64,000 nt of DNA from Dolomedes plantarius (GCA_907164885.2 OU015490.1:224559054-224623053); one strand, 5' to 3'. Positions 33,001 to 45,626 are shown, counted from the first letter of the stretch. Numbers and translations are program-made. The notes: generated by a model not told the origin, from the sequence alone.

Positions 33001-33582
33001 GAAATATATCATACTAATTGAAACACAATGAACACATAATAAAAACTATATACTTTATTAACTCATTCGAATGTTATGTCAGTTACATGCCTGTACAATG
33101 TAGTGACTTCATGATTAAAGAATAATTCACCACAAAAGCAGGATTGATTTAATACATAAATCTTTACAAGTCTTGAAGTTTTATTTAACAAACTTAAATA
33201 AAAACTTACAATATCTAAAACATTACTGAGATACACCAGTATTCACAATCCTGACAATAGTTCACATTTTCAGAGTATATACTTTCTCTCATCTCATTTC
33301 TTAAATACTGTAATTTAATTTATTATTTAATATACCCATGAACCAACATATAAATATATATATATATTACATAAGAATTGATGAAAATGAGTGACACTAT
33401 GAGTATTGTACATAATTTATAACAGAAAAATTTCCATGACCACAATACAAAAAGGAATAGTTTCTTTATGATGAGCAACAGTACACTGGTAATAAATTTT
33501 GAAAATCATAAGAACTAAATACATAATATACATACTTTTTACACATGGTGTATATGTATCGCAGATATAAATACCGACGATT
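30100..33582. other. Non-coding stretch, possible Cullin-1 3' UTR at its right end
   Basis: I see only short ORFs without domains, A/T runs and a short TATA run near 33355. The right part lies directly 3' of the Cullin-1 stop codon and probably contains its 3' UTR; a minus-strand AATAAA occurs near 33054-33059, but its use is unproven. No element borders are recognised. Confidence 0.5.
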
Positions 33583-35802
33583 TTATGTTATATAACTATA
33601 AGAATCTTTTTCTACCCTTTTCAAATATTCTTTTTCGATAAGTACATCAATACATCTTTTGATAACTGGTATTTTAGGCTTAAATCTTTGGGACAGTTGG
33701 TCTAATACTTCAGACAATAATAAATGATGTTTAACTATTTTTCTAGTTTTAGCAATTCGTACAATAGCAGCTTGAATCAACAATTTTCTATCCTCTTCAA
33801 CATGCCTGTGCACAGTATCTTGCTCAGATTTAGTTTCAGACTTTATTGGAACATTAATATTTATTTTCAGTTTTTTATTTCGATATCCTAAACAAAGAGA
33901 CACTGTAGATGATGGGCTTAAGGTTGCTTCATCTTGCAGTTTCAACAACTTTAATTTTCCCAGAGCTTGTAAAACTTGTTGAAGAATATCAGACCTTATA
34001 CCTGTGCTTTCTTCTAGTTGAGAAACAGTAAAAGTGTCACCAGTGTTGAATTGTAACAAAACAGCCATTTGAAATGTTGATGTTTGAAAAGTGTATGGTT
34101 TATCAAAACATTTAGACACTAATTCACCCCTTGACATTCCATGCAACCACGACAATTTTCTTCCATTAAAGTGATTACAATAAAATACAGTGAAAAGCTG
34201 GACACTTTGCTCCAATTCTTGAGGAAGATTAAATGTAAGAGTCTGATGAAAAGGCCAAGATGATGAACTAATTACATTGATACTGAAGTCAACATCAAGC
34301 TGTTTAGCTGTTTTATGAAATTTGTTATTAAGATCCCTGCTAACACAGACATCTTGAAACATTCTCTGAAGTCTTGAAGTATATTCAAAACCACATGCCT
34401 CTCGTAACTTAGAAATCATAATAGTTTCAGCATCATCGTTACCAGAAGTATTCATTTGCTGCACAAGTCTTTTAGCTAACATTTTACTGTAAAAACTTTG
34501 AAATATGTCTTTTTCTTCAATATACTTAAAGATTATCATGGCTTGGTTTAAATTATCAACAATTTCCATTTCTTCAGCATCACTTGGTTTCTTTTTTAAC
34601 AGTAAATCACAATACTTTGCTAACAATTCAGCTGATTTACTTGAAGAACCACTGCTTTCTGTAACAGCATTTTTATTTATAAACTTTTTACAAGCTTTAT
34701 CTAAAGCAGTGGAAAATCCAGCCTCACTTTCAAATGCTGCAATCACAATGGCATTATACCTCTGATGAATATCTAAAATTGCATTTACATATGCTCGTGG
34801 ATCAACACTATCAGCTTCATTATACTTTTCTACAGCTGTTAAACCTTGTTGACAAACATAATCTTCAAATTGAATCTTTAACTGATCTAAACCATTTGTA
34901 ACACGGGAAAGTAACTGGAACATACGCTTCAGATCATCCATTTTATTATAGGTTAATAAATTTTTGAATTCAGAATGGAAAGTTTCAATATACTTCTCTA
35001 TAACAACTTTTTCAAGAATACTCACCAAAGCATCTAGGGTTGACTCATGTAGATATAGCTGGGCTCTCTTTTGCTCTTCATGAAACCAGTTCTCAATCTT
35101 TTTCATAAATTCAGACACAGGATTTTTACGAATAATGGAAGCACTTTCAGTAGAATAAAATACATCAGTATCTGCCAAGAATTCAGTTTCAAATGCATCT
35201 TTATATAAATATAGATTTGAGAGATTAGAATACGGATCATTACAGTTGATTCCCATCTCAATATATGAATTTAAAGCTGTACTTATTAATCGAGTATTTA
35301 CAGTTTCACCATTTCTCTCCTTTTCAATAAGTTTAAGTACTGCAGCTGACATCCTACGTTTCAAAGGCTCAAGAAGAAAATCTCGCCAACATACAAGAGC
35401 CAAATGATAAACTTCTAATACGTCTACTCTGCCTTTTTCTCGTTCTCTACGTACCCAATGTCGATTCAAGTAGGAGCATACACCACCTAAAACTTTACTA
35501 GAGAAACGGTAATCGAGCCACTGTTTCATGTAGCACTGCAGAAGTGGTTCATTAATTAAATCTTCATACGTTTTAAGAAAATCCTCAAGGTAAGCCTGGA
35601 AAAAATTCATCAGTTTTTCATACAACAGATTACTGTTAGATGGATTGCCTCCATTACTAGGAGTAGTACAGAAGTCATAAACAAGTGTATAAAGACGTAA
35701 ATATTCCGGTTTTGATATATCATTAGAATATATTTGTTCAATACCTGACTTTAAGTCAATCCACATTTCATCTTGATTCAGTTCGTTCCTAGAATAAGGC
35801 AT
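33583..35802 (-). CDS. CUL1: Cullin-1 homologue, single exon
   Basis: This is a full-length, uninterrupted 739-residue cullin. Cullin-1 scaffolds SCF ubiquitin ligases: its N-terminus binds SKP1/F-box adaptors and its C-terminus binds the RING protein RBX1. Visible signatures include LYTLVYDFC and SSKVLGGVCSYLNRHWVRRE in the N-terminal repeats, LIEKERNGETVNTRLIS, the cullin homology core (FKYIEEKDIFQSFYSKMLAK) and the C-terminal winged helix. The neddylation Lys is at residue 685 in IVRIAKTRK, and the chain ends SYSYIT. I start at the ATG at 35802, with A at -3; the frame opens upstream only to a GTG at 35829 preceded by TAA. It lacks introns, unlike BRD8 next door. Confidence 0.93.
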   Translation of the reverse strand: MPYSRNELNQDEMWIDLKSGIEQIYSNDISKPEYLRLYTLVYDFCTTPSNGGNPSNSNLLYEKLMNFFQAYLEDFLKTYEDLINEPLLQCYMKQWLDYRFSSKVLGGVCSYLNRHWVRREREKGRVDVLEVYHLALVCWRDFLLEPLKRRMSAAVLKLIEKERNGETVNTRLISTALNSYIEMGINCNDPYSNLSNLYLYKDAFETEFLADTDVFYSTESASIIRKNPVSEFMKKIENWFHEEQKRAQLYLHESTLDALVSILEKVVIEKYIETFHSEFKNLLTYNKMDDLKRMFQLLSRVTNGLDQLKIQFEDYVCQQGLTAVEKYNEADSVDPRAYVNAILDIHQRYNAIVIAAFESEAGFSTALDKACKKFINKNAVTESSGSSSKSAELLAKYCDLLLKKKPSDAEEMEIVDNLNQAMIIFKYIEEKDIFQSFYSKMLAKRLVQQMNTSGNDDAETIMISKLREACGFEYTSRLQRMFQDVCVSRDLNNKFHKTAKQLDVDFSINVISSSSWPFHQTLTFNLPQELEQSVQLFTVFYCNHFNGRKLSWLHGMSRGELVSKCFDKPYTFQTSTFQMAVLLQFNTGDTFTVSQLEESTGIRSDILQQVLQALGKLKLLKLQDEATLSPSSTVSLCLGYRNKKLKININVPIKSETKSEQDTVHRHVEEDRKLLIQAAIVRIAKTRKIVKHHLLLSEVLDQLSQRFKPKIPVIKRCIDVLIEKEYLKRVEKDSYSYIT

Positions 35803-36394
35803 TTTTGACGTTTTGTGTAATGCTTTCACTTATGCACAGATTAAAAGGGTCAATGAGCTATTTAATAGAAATGCATCGATAACAATGTCACATATATTCA
35901 TACCACAAAATTTACTCTCTCAGGATGATTATTTGTTACTGAGAAATTGAACACAAGGTTGAATAAAAATGAATATTGATGGATGAGATTTAATCGTTTA
36001 CGTCCATGATCAGTAAAATAAGAACCTCGGAAGAAGAGTACGGTTGTGTTGTTCGACATATCACTTAAGACAGAAAACAGCTGTTCTAGTTCAGAAATGA
36101 CCAGGAAAAACTATTTTTTTCAAAGCTAAATAACAAGAAGATATAACTGATTTATTTCAATTAAAATAAAAGTTATTAATTTTTCTTTTAATTAATTTTT
36201 TCTCGTAGAAAGCTAAAAAGTGGGACTTAAAAGTTTAATGGTCCCATTCGCTTATCCTCCATGAAAGTTTCGATATCGAATCGATTTTTTTGATCTGAGT
36301 TATTGTTCCTCTGTTTTGATTCATGTTACAATGGAAAAGTTTATAATATTTGTATATGCATGAAGATTTTGCGTGTTATTAATTGGTATAGAAC
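35803..36394. promoter_or_regulatory. Shared intergenic region between CUL1 and BRD8
   Basis: The two start codons face away from each other across 592 bp. No ORF or transposon is visible in it. The head-to-head layout suggests a bidirectional promoter. I cannot point to a definite core-promoter element. Confidence 0.6.
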
Positions 36395-36467
36395 ATGGCG
36401 TCTTTTGCAGATTACACTTCGGGGAAGAATGCGTACTTTACTAGGTTAGAATTGGATGATGAAGAGA
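36395..36467 (+). CDS. BRD8: BRD8 homologue, exon 1 (coding part)
   Basis: BRD8 is a subunit of the TIP60/NuA4 histone acetyltransferase complex. Ten exons (1149 coding bases, 383 codons) are assigned here, and the gene runs off the right edge before the bromodomain. Exon 1 starts at an ATG with an in-frame TAG two codons upstream (36389-36391) and encodes MASFADYTSG to LELDDEE, ending in phase 1 before GTACGT. The leftover A plus GT from exon 2 makes a Ser codon, so the 11.1 kb splice is phase-consistent. These 24 residues have no clear counterpart in the human protein as I remember it, so this exon is the least certain of the first nine. Confidence 0.65.
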
Positions 36468-37357
36468 GTACGTATATATGCTTATTTCAATTCTAGGTTT
36501 TTATACTTGTTCTGAAACTTTTCGATTCTCAGTGTTTTGTTTTTGTGAATGCATCATAATTACCAAACGTTCTATTATGTATGTTAATAACCATACGATT
36601 TATAGAGGGATAAAATGAAATTATCTCATTATCCGTGATTCATAAAGGCTAGTGGGCAGTTGGCGACATATTTATCGGAATGTTAACACCCTCAGCAACT
36701 TCTGAGGACTGCAGAATTTTACGCCGCGCAAACTCAAAAATTTAACATCTTCGTAAATTTATTGAAACAGTATAATTTACTTAATTTTGGTCTAGGTATG
36801 GTAATCTCTCCTTTCTGGTGTCTTTCGCTTTGTTTACCAAGCGCTTGGCGACTTCTTGGCGCGGGAGAGGGGGGATTATCTGTGTTTTAAAACGGAATTT
36901 ATTTGTATTAGGATTTATTGCCCAGAGTTGTGCAGAGGGATAAGAACATACGCTTATGAATGATGACATACGCAATTGTAAGGTAAACATGCTGCAGTTT
37001 TACAATATAGCAAAAAATACATTGGTATATTATTGACACTTAAATATACTACTCAAAATGAGGTGTAATTCACGATTTGTGAAAAAACAGTCCATATTTA
37101 TACACCTTTAAGATTAAATAACATTTCAAAATTCTTCTACTTGAGGAAAAAAAAATAACATTTAAATAACAAATTTGATATATGTAATCTTCCGCTTTCA
37201 ACTAAATATATACTTATATAAGCATAAACACATAAATACTTTCATGTATTTAAATATACGACTTTACTAAACAGATGTTAAAGTCAGCTTGAATTTTCAA
37301 TCCCCATCATTACCAAAAATAAAACATGCCATTCAAAATGAGAATGTGCATTTATAT

Positions 37358-40300
37358 TTAAACGAAAATTCTATTAGTTAACATTTTCAATCCAATTTTA
37401 GGCAAAGGTTTTGTGAAAATATCTGAAAAATTTACTTTGGTGTTTACGTATTTCAATTCGAATAGGTTATCTAAACCTAAGTTTCTGAGGAAATGATATC
37501 TTATATCTATATGTTTCGTGCGGCTATTCTCAATGGGGGATTTAGAAAAGTTAATGGCTGCTTGATTGTCGCAATATAGAAAACTAGAAAATTTTATATC
37601 TAATACATTCATTTTTAAAAGTTCATTGAAAATGCGAATTACCTAGACTAACTCTTTAGCAGCCTCAGTTAAAGAAATGTATTCGCTTTCCATTGTGGTT
37701 AAGCTAACACATTTTTGTTTGAATGTTCGCCAGATAATTGGTACGTCGTCTATAAATAAAACAAATCCATCAATTGATATGCAGTCATCCCTATTTGCTG
37801 CATAGTTAGCATCACTGTAGCAATTCATATTATAATTAGATATTTTAGACAAATTTAATTTATATGATTTTGTATAATGCAAATATCCTAACAATTTTAA
37901 CAATGCATTCCAGTGAGTTAACCAGGATTATTCTGGAATTGTGAAAGAATATTTACAGCATAACATATGTCAGGGCGTGTTCTGTTTGCTATAAATGCTA
38001 TCGAACCAAGGATACTGCGATATGGAAATTTTGACATCATTTTTATTTCTTCATCAGTACTAGGACATTGGTTTTTGGATAGAACTGTGCCTACTGCAAT
38101 GGGCAAGGAGGTTATTGGATAACTAAACTCTTTAAATTTCTCGCATATTTTGTCAATGTAGTCTGACTGATGTATGTATAAGTCACTGCCTTTTTCCTTA
38201 AATTGTACACCAAGTAATTTACTTGTTTTGCCGAGGACTTCCAGGTCAAATTTCTTATTAAGTAGACTTATCACATATTTTATAAAATCTTGAGTTTTAG
38301 AAAACAGAAAGTCGTCGACATACAGAAGTAAAACAACCTTTTTCTGAAAAATATAGACACAGTTTGCCCACTGTAGTTTTTGAAAACCAAGTTCTTCCAA
38401 AACTATGTATTTCTAAAAACCACTCACGTCCTGACTGGTGTAAGCTGTATAAAGCCCTGTTTAATTTGCAAACGTAATTAGGTTTACTTTCATCTAAAAA
38501 TCCCTGGGGTTGGTACATAAAAATGCTTTGAGTTCCATAAGGTTGGTACATAAAAATGTTTTGAGGGGCATACAAATATGCACATTTAATGTCTAATTGA
38601 CAATGACACCAATTTAGTTTGCAAACTAAAATTGAAAAACAGAATCTAATAATTGAAAAATTAACAATGGGGCTAAAAACTTCATCATAATGAATTCCCT
38701 CCTTTTGTCCAAACCCCTGTGCTACTAGTCGTGCCTTAAACCTAGCTATTTTACCTTTTGAATCGTATTTTACAGTGTAAACCCAGCGCCATCCAATTAC
38801 TTTAGCATTTACAGGTTTAGAAACAAGGTCCCATACTTTTTGGTCATGCATGACCTCCGTTTCTTCCCTCATAGCTTGATGCCATTTCTCAGCTTGGGGA
38901 GTTTTCAATGCATCATTGTAACAAGTGGGGATTTTAATTTCTGGTCATGCTTTTGATATATTGCATTCGTCTCGTTTTACCGGCCCTGAATATAAATTTT
39001 TCCCACTGAAATTAAAATAGTCTTTTTCATATTCTATATTATGTAATTTACAATAGTTTTCTGCATCGTTATCAGACCTGATTCTTACATTTGACCCCTC
39101 AATTCTATAGTAAATATCTGTTCGGGAACCGATTTTTCTTTAAAAAGCGTGTCTTAACCATTTAATCTGATCAATGGGAATTGGAGTTTTAAGCTCCGTA
39201 TCGGTGCTCAATTTCTGATCTAATTCGTCAGTTTCAGTGATAATCGTTTTATCAGTTACACCAATATCGGACTCATCTGATTCAGAATCAGTTTCTAGTT
39301 CAGTATTAACTGCTACAGTTTTCTGCTGAGGGTCCAGCATAGCTCCACTGTTAACTGGTTCTTCACCGAATGTTACGTTGATAGTTTCCACTATTTTATG
39401 CTCAGAAGGAAGCTAAATCCTGTAACCCTTCGTTTTTTGAGTGTAACTTACCATTATGCCTTTCTTGGCACGCATATCAAGTTTACACCTCAGTTGCCTC
39501 GGCACACCTACAAAAGGAGGAGTACCAAAAGCTTTGAGGTGCTTGACTGAAGGTTTACGGCCCCCAAACAACTCAAAGGGAGTCTTTGTGAGGTTACCAT
39601 GACAAACCCTATTCCATACATAGGTATGGCAAAATAAGGCTTCAGCCCAAAAACCATTACTGAGTCCACTGGCTTTTAACATTACCTTTATTGCATCGAC
39701 TGCAGTATAGTTGTAATGCTCAGCAACCCCGTTTTGTTCTGGGGTGTAGGTGTTTGACCTTTCGGCTCAAATTCCTTGCTCTCCTAAAAAGTCTTCAAAT
39801 TCTGAACTACAAAACTCCAATCCATTATCCGTTCTAACACTTATAATTTTAGAATTCAAAAAACGCTCTACTCTTTTCTGATAACCAGTAAAACATTTAA
39901 AAGCATCTCGCTTCTCCTTTAAGGGGTATGTAATGACTTTCCTCGAAAAGTCATCTATTATAGAAAGAAAATATCTATAACCACCTATGGCTACATTACA
40001 AAAAGGACCACATAAGTCCATGTGAAGTAGCTTGAGAGGTTTTTTAGAACGAATTTTGCCAATTGGTTTAAATGATTTTCTGCGAGTTTTTGCTAACTTA
40101 CAAAGTTCACAATTTAAATGGCTGTTTTTAAGATTAGGGATACCTCTAACACTTTCATTTTTGCTTGTTTGAACAATATACTTGCTATTTATGTGACAAT
40201 ACTTTTTATGCCAAAGGTCTAAAGGATTAGTACTAGTGGTATTGAAAATTTCACGCTTTATATTTTCAGCTGGGTATACTGGATATACACAATAAAGCCC

Positions 40301-41458
40301 GTTTAAAAGTTTTGCTACAAATTGCTTATGACCATCTTTAGCATATACAATTATTTTCCCGTCTTTCCCGATAAATGAAGCTCCACCTTTGTCAAATAGT
40401 GGACTTGACATGAGGTTTCGCCTCAATTTCGGCGAATATAAAACATTTAATAAATTTACAATTTCTGACTCACCATTATTAATGAATTTCAGACGGACTG
40501 TACCGGTTCCTTCAATGTTGCAGTTGACACCATCAACAGCTACGGCTATGGATGTTCCCAGTAATGGTTTGTAGTCTAGCAGGAGGTCTTTATTGCCGCA
40601 GAAGTGCGAACTGGCAGCTGTATCCAGAATCCAGGCGGTGTTTGCATTCCCCTCTCCAGCGTTGGCTTCGGCTATGTAGCTCATTTCCGGATCTGGAGTT
40701 CTTTTAGGCTTGAATTTTAATCGACAGTTTTTACTTGCATGTCCAGTTTTGCCACATTTGATGCATTTTACATTTCTTTTTATGTTTTTGAAGTTTTTAG
40801 GTACTATAATGTCCTTTTTACTTGAAGTTTGTAGGGCAATAGTTTCTTGATCTTTTCTTGTCTGCTTGAATCTGGATTCTTCTGCTAAGAGTTCTTTTAA
40901 AATCTTATCAATCTTAAAATTGTCGTCCTTCCATCTATAAATGCTTTGGACGATACCGTTAAATTCCTGTGGTAAAAATCTGATAAGTTGAAACGATTGA
41001 TACCATGGCGAAATAGGCTTTCCAGTATCTTCTAACTGTTCAGCTATATCTTTAAGCCGGGCAGCATAAAGTCCAACATCCTCATTTTCATTAATTCTGC
41101 AGCTAAAAAATTCGTCTGTCAAACCTATAGCTCTAACCCAAGAATCTGGGCGGAAATGCTCTTTAATTCTATTCCAGGCTTTCAATAGGTCCTCTATATC
41201 CGATATAAGACACCTGTACTCCTTTTCTAAGTTCAGGTAAATCAGACTGTAAGCTCTTTCAGTTCGGTTAATAAAGTCTCTTTGCTGCTTGGTCGGAATA
41301 GCTTCACCTTCTTTAGGAACGACGGTATCCGCTGGTTTCGTCTCCTTTCCTGTAACTATCTGCCAGCAATTTCTTTCCATTAACACGACTTTCATATCAC
41401 ATGACCATGTAGAATAGTTATTGGAGTTCAACTTTGTAATAACAGTTGCCTCTGTCAT
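37358..41458 (-). pseudogene. copia-type polyprotein (gag-protease-integrase-RT-RNase H), broken
   Basis: From 41458 down, a 563-codon block holds gag, the zinc knuckle CIKCGKTGHASKNC (~230-243), the protease motif DTAASSH (~279), the integrase zinc site (HKKYCHI, CELCKLAKT, ~415-452) and the catalytic core LLHMDLCGPF and RTDNGLEF. An in-frame TGA ends it. The same frame continues, with further stops, through the integrase end (39682-39413), an acidic linker (39391-39140) and RT (38908-38297). The catalytic YVDDFLF is in a shifted frame (38400-37918). RNase H (37903-37358) has YSDANYAANRDD. Protease before integrase before RT is the copia order. Confidence 0.92.
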
Positions 41459-41573
41459 TCTTCTGAATATAACTTACTGGCCCGCCGTTGATAAAAATTT
41501 TGAAATGCAGGTGATTCTTACAACGTGCTCACAAGCTTGACTTAAAAGCTGATAAGGGCTAAGGGTTAGGACA

Positions 41574-41588
41574 CCTGGGCCCATAACC
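41574..41588 (-). other. copia primer-binding site
   Basis: On the minus strand it reads GGTTATGGGCCCAGG, the internal initiator-tRNA-Met complement used by copia elements. It lies 116 bp upstream of the gag ATG. The 5' LTR should therefore begin at about 41590 and extend to the right. I could not find a matching 3' LTR left of 37358, so LTR borders are not given. Confidence 0.75.
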
Positions 41589-41846
41589 GTATAATATTCC
41601 TTTTCAAAAATTTAAACATGTTTAGCAGAGTAGTGGAAGAACAATAGCCCTTTAAAAGAATTATAACATTCAGCTTTTACTTAAAAACAAAAATGTTTAT
41701 TAAAATCCTTCAAGAAACTTAAATCATAAAAGCATACTACAAACGAAACATCAAGTATGCGAGAGCCATCAACTTTCGGCCAAACAGCCTTTATATATAT
41801 ACTACAAACAAATTTGCATAAAACTGCTCAGTAACTGCAGCTCAGT

Positions 41847-43726
41847 TTACCTCACAATTAATCGCCTGAAAATTACACTGCCGTCTGGCAGGGAAAAAGC
41901 AGAGCGGTCAGGCAAGAGATTAACCAAGGAGGAAATGCGTATTTCCCTATCAGAAGGTAAATCAACTTCCGTGATATCACCAGGCAATTCTGATTTTGGT
42001 GTTTTTTCTCTTTGTGTACTTTCATTCTCACTAGCTGATTTTGGCACAAGAAACCGATCTAAAGAAATTTGTCTTTTGCTTTTCTGAAGAATTTCACAGA
42101 AGTAGGACATCACACTGTCTTTTAGAATATTAACTGCTCTGTTGGTCAGAAATTTATTAGGGTGATGCTTTTCAATAAATGCCTACTCTTCATTCCACTT
42201 GCTGCAAATTTCTTTTATCAGAGCAATGGAAACTTTCTCCCTATCATTGTCTTTCTTTGATAAATGCTCTTCCTGGATTGCATTCACCTGTTGACTCTGC
42301 AGCTCTTCAAGTTCTGTGGTGAGTTCTTCGCTGTACTCTTCCACCAGCTCCTCCACATCTTCACAATTGACCTCCAAGCCCATACTTTTGCCCATGGATA
42401 CTATCTCATCCACAACTTTGACTTCTGTCTCTTTATTATCAAAGACCTCGAAGTCTCTCTCTGGCACACAAGTTGGCCAAAGTTTCTTCCAGGCAGACTG
42501 CAAGGTACAATAAGAGTCCCCCCTCCAGGCCTCATTAATAATGTTGATGCAGTTGAGAATACCGAAGTGCTTCTTCCAAAAGTCTATCAGGGTCAAATAG
42601 GTGTCATTTGGGACTTGAAAACACCTTGAAAAAGTACCATGATATATAATTTTTTAAAATTAGAAATAACCTGCTGGTCCATAGGCTGAAGCAAAGGAGT
42701 TGTGTTGGTTGGTAGAAAAATGAGGCTTAATGAAGTTATATTTGATGTCCAGGGCTTTTTTGAAATTTGGAGGATAAGCAGTAGCATTACCCATGACAAG
42801 AAGACACTTCAAGGGTGAACTATTCTCTTCAAGATATTTGTTGACAGCTGGTGCGAAGACCTCAACAATCCACTCCATGAAAATGACTATTGTTACCCAC
42901 ACCATAGCATGTGCTCTCCACATTGCAGGCATTTTAGCCTTCCGCACATTATTTTTGTTGAATGAACAACGATTTTCAGAGTGCTAAACTAAAAGTGGCT
43001 TGATTTTACAATCACCACTCACATTAGGACACAATAAAAGTGTAAACCTGTCCTTCATAGGCTTGTGCCCAGGAAGTGCCTTCTCCTCTTTGGTGATGTA
43101 GGTTCTTTTTGGCATTTTTTTCTAAAACAATCCTGTTTCATCACAGTTAAAAACTTCTTTTGGCATTTAGCCTTTACCTTCCACAAATTTTTTGAATTCA
43201 TCAACAAATTCATCTGCAGCCTTTTTATCTGAACTACAAGCCTCCCCATTTCTAACAGCACTATAAATTTCACTCTGCATGCGGAATTTCTCAAACTAGT
43301 CTCTGTTGGCTTTAAAATCTTCACATTCAACACTATTTGTGTTTTAGCTACCAAATCATTGTGCAACTTCTTAGCCTTTTTGCACATTAAAGCCTCACTA
43401 ATACTATCACCAGCAAGCTATTTTTCATGTATCCACATTAGCAATAATTTATCTACCTTTGCTATAACTTGAGGTCTTTGCTTCGTTAAAACATTCACTC
43501 CTTTAGCCAAATCAGCTACCTTCATTGCCTCTTTGTTTTTGAGGATAGTACAAATGGTAGAATTCACCAATCGAGACTGCATGTTGAGATTAGAAAAATG
43601 CACACTATTCTCATGTTTAGCTATTATTTCCTTCTTTTTCTCAATAGTTAGATTAGGTTGCCTGCTAGAAATATCACTTGCTCTTACCATTTTCTTGGGA
43701 GCCATATTGAGGGCTAATTTAAACAA
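41847..43726 (-). pseudogene. Tigger-type (pogo superfamily) transposase, broken
   Basis: Fragments in order on the minus strand: 43726-43418 with MAPKKMVRASDI and a CENP-B-like helix-turn-helix (LTIEKKKEIIAKHE, VNSTICTILKNKEAM, KGVNVLTKQRPQV), 43387-43055, 42947-42660 with SPLKCLLVMGNATAYPP (second catalytic Asp changed to Asn), 42799-42593 with IFLPTNTTPLLQPMDQQVIS (third motif, Asp present), and 42596-41847 with the C-terminal helical tail. Several frameshifts make it inactive. No terminal repeats are visible; the left side abuts the presumed copia LTR. Confidence 0.85.
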
Positions 43727-44056
43727 AAATATTTACAAAAAAAACTTGTGAACTACATAAGCAACCAAAATTTTAGTTGTGCTAGAGAAAGCTCAACTAA
43801 GCTTGTCTGAACTAAGCTTGTTCACGAACTGAAGCAAGTGTGGCGAATGCTTGTATCACATATCACCAGATGGCAGCACATCTCTGATGCTTGTTTGTAA
43901 ACCAAGGTAACACTGTAAATTTGTGTGTTACATCAATATGCCCTGTTTTTACTATTTCAATATTGTTTGTAGAAAAATAAATTGTAGACCAGTTATCACA
44001 GTATTGAACTGGTACAATTTTCTGGGAAATGACATTGAGTTCATTAATTACATTAA

Positions 44057-45592
44057 CCCATTAACCGCCAAAACTATAAGGGGTGAATTTTTTTTTATAC
44101 AAATAATATTCGCTATTCGTTTGAACATATACAACATTAATTTATGGGGAAAATAACAAAACTGGTCTTAACTTTCGAAAAATCGAGTGTTGCGTTCGCG
44201 CAACGTCAGCGGAATAAGAGTATTGACATTAAGTGAGTTCAACTGAACTTCTGCAGGGTTTTCTTTGATTTGAGCACTGGGAATTTTTTTTAACTTTGTT
44301 ACACTTTAGAAAGAAAATGATCACTTTACAGGTAATTAATATATTATAAAGATTTAACTTATTTTTCCTTTACAAAATTACTGATTATATCCAGAAAACA
44401 GTTTCTATCACGAAAAGCTTCACTACATTCACGATGTAGAGTAACGTGACAAACTTTGCATGGATAAATTGTCTGGCTGTGGCATTGTTTACTACGCAGT
44501 CTTCTGCTGCCTTCGGACTTAACAATAAAATGTCCATGTTCTCCACGTAATGGCTTTTGCATGCTTAATGTCCTTATCAAGAGATCAGTAAATTTCTTCC
44601 TGGGGTACAGAATAATATCTCGTCGGCAACAATATTCCAATGAACCGTCTCATGTAGGCTTCAGATGCTAAAAAATGGGTGTGATTCTTTTGTTGGGCAC
44701 ATGAGTTTGTCTATACGACGAGAAGGGAAAAAAACCTCTGAGCCAAAGAGAAGATCAAAAATCTCTGCACTAGTTTTATCTTGTATTATACTTTTCATAG
44801 TTCCGATTTGATCTTTTTTTTCCATTTTTCGGCTGAGACATATTCAATGGTCCCTTTATTATCCATTTCAAATCTTCAGGTTTTGTTTTTTTAAATATTT
44901 TCGAAAGACTTGTACTGCTTTTAGGAGGCGAAAACTTCTTTTTTACTCACACTTCAATTTCGACAGCAGTATCGCATGGTAAATCATCATTGTCACTATT
45001 CAAAATATTATCATTTCCTTCTTCTTCATTACTAGCCTCTGCTGTCTCTGGTAGAATAACAACAATATCAGTTTAATTCTCGTCATCATTATCTGAATCT
45101 TGCTCGAAAATTCTTTGAAGAACTTCTTTAAATGTAAAGTATCTAGTTTTAGGCATTTCTATAACCACAGAACAGGGGAAAGTTCTACGGAGTCGAGCGA
45201 CAGATGTGAATACCCTTTTCCCGCTGACGTTGCGCCAACGCAACACCTGTTTTTTCTTCCTCCCCCACCCAAACAAAATCAACCGATTGATGGAATGTTC
45301 TGATAAACTTTGACCTTAGCTAAAAATAAATCACCCCTAAATCTCACGTTTGTCTCCCTATATTTCTTCTGTGAAAAAGACCAGGAGAAAGTTTTCGTTC
45401 AAAAATACTTAACTATCTGTCTAAGTTTGGAACTCGTTAATTAATTTAAAGAACAGTTGAAGGCAAATATTTTTCAATTCGATTATTAACCCTACTCAAA
45501 AACTACTGTTAACATAAAATTCATTTGATAGCTAAATTTTTATACGCATTTATTTTGACCGTTGCGTCAACGCAACACCAGCGGTTAATGGG
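44057..45592 (-). mobile_element. piggyBac-type element, internally deleted
   Basis: TTAA target duplications (44053-44056 and 45593-45596) flank inverted ends CCCATTAACCGC. On the minus strand an acidic N-terminus (MPKTRYFTFKEVLQRIF, from about 45156) and a cysteine-histidine C-terminus (CKVCHVTLHRECSEAF, 44640-44359) are recognisable, but the DDD catalytic core is missing. The motif GTTGCG...CGCAAC recurs near 44188, 45229 and 45561. Confidence 0.85.
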
Positions 45593-45626
45593 TTAAAATA
45601 CCAAATGAGTTCTTTTGTGCACTCTG

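Noticed and set aside
34505..34765. 86-residue plus ORF
   Set aside because: Antisense shadow inside Cullin-1.
35803..35829. Nine extra N-terminal residues for Cullin-1
   Set aside because: That frame opens with GTG right after a TAA; the first ATG is at 35802.
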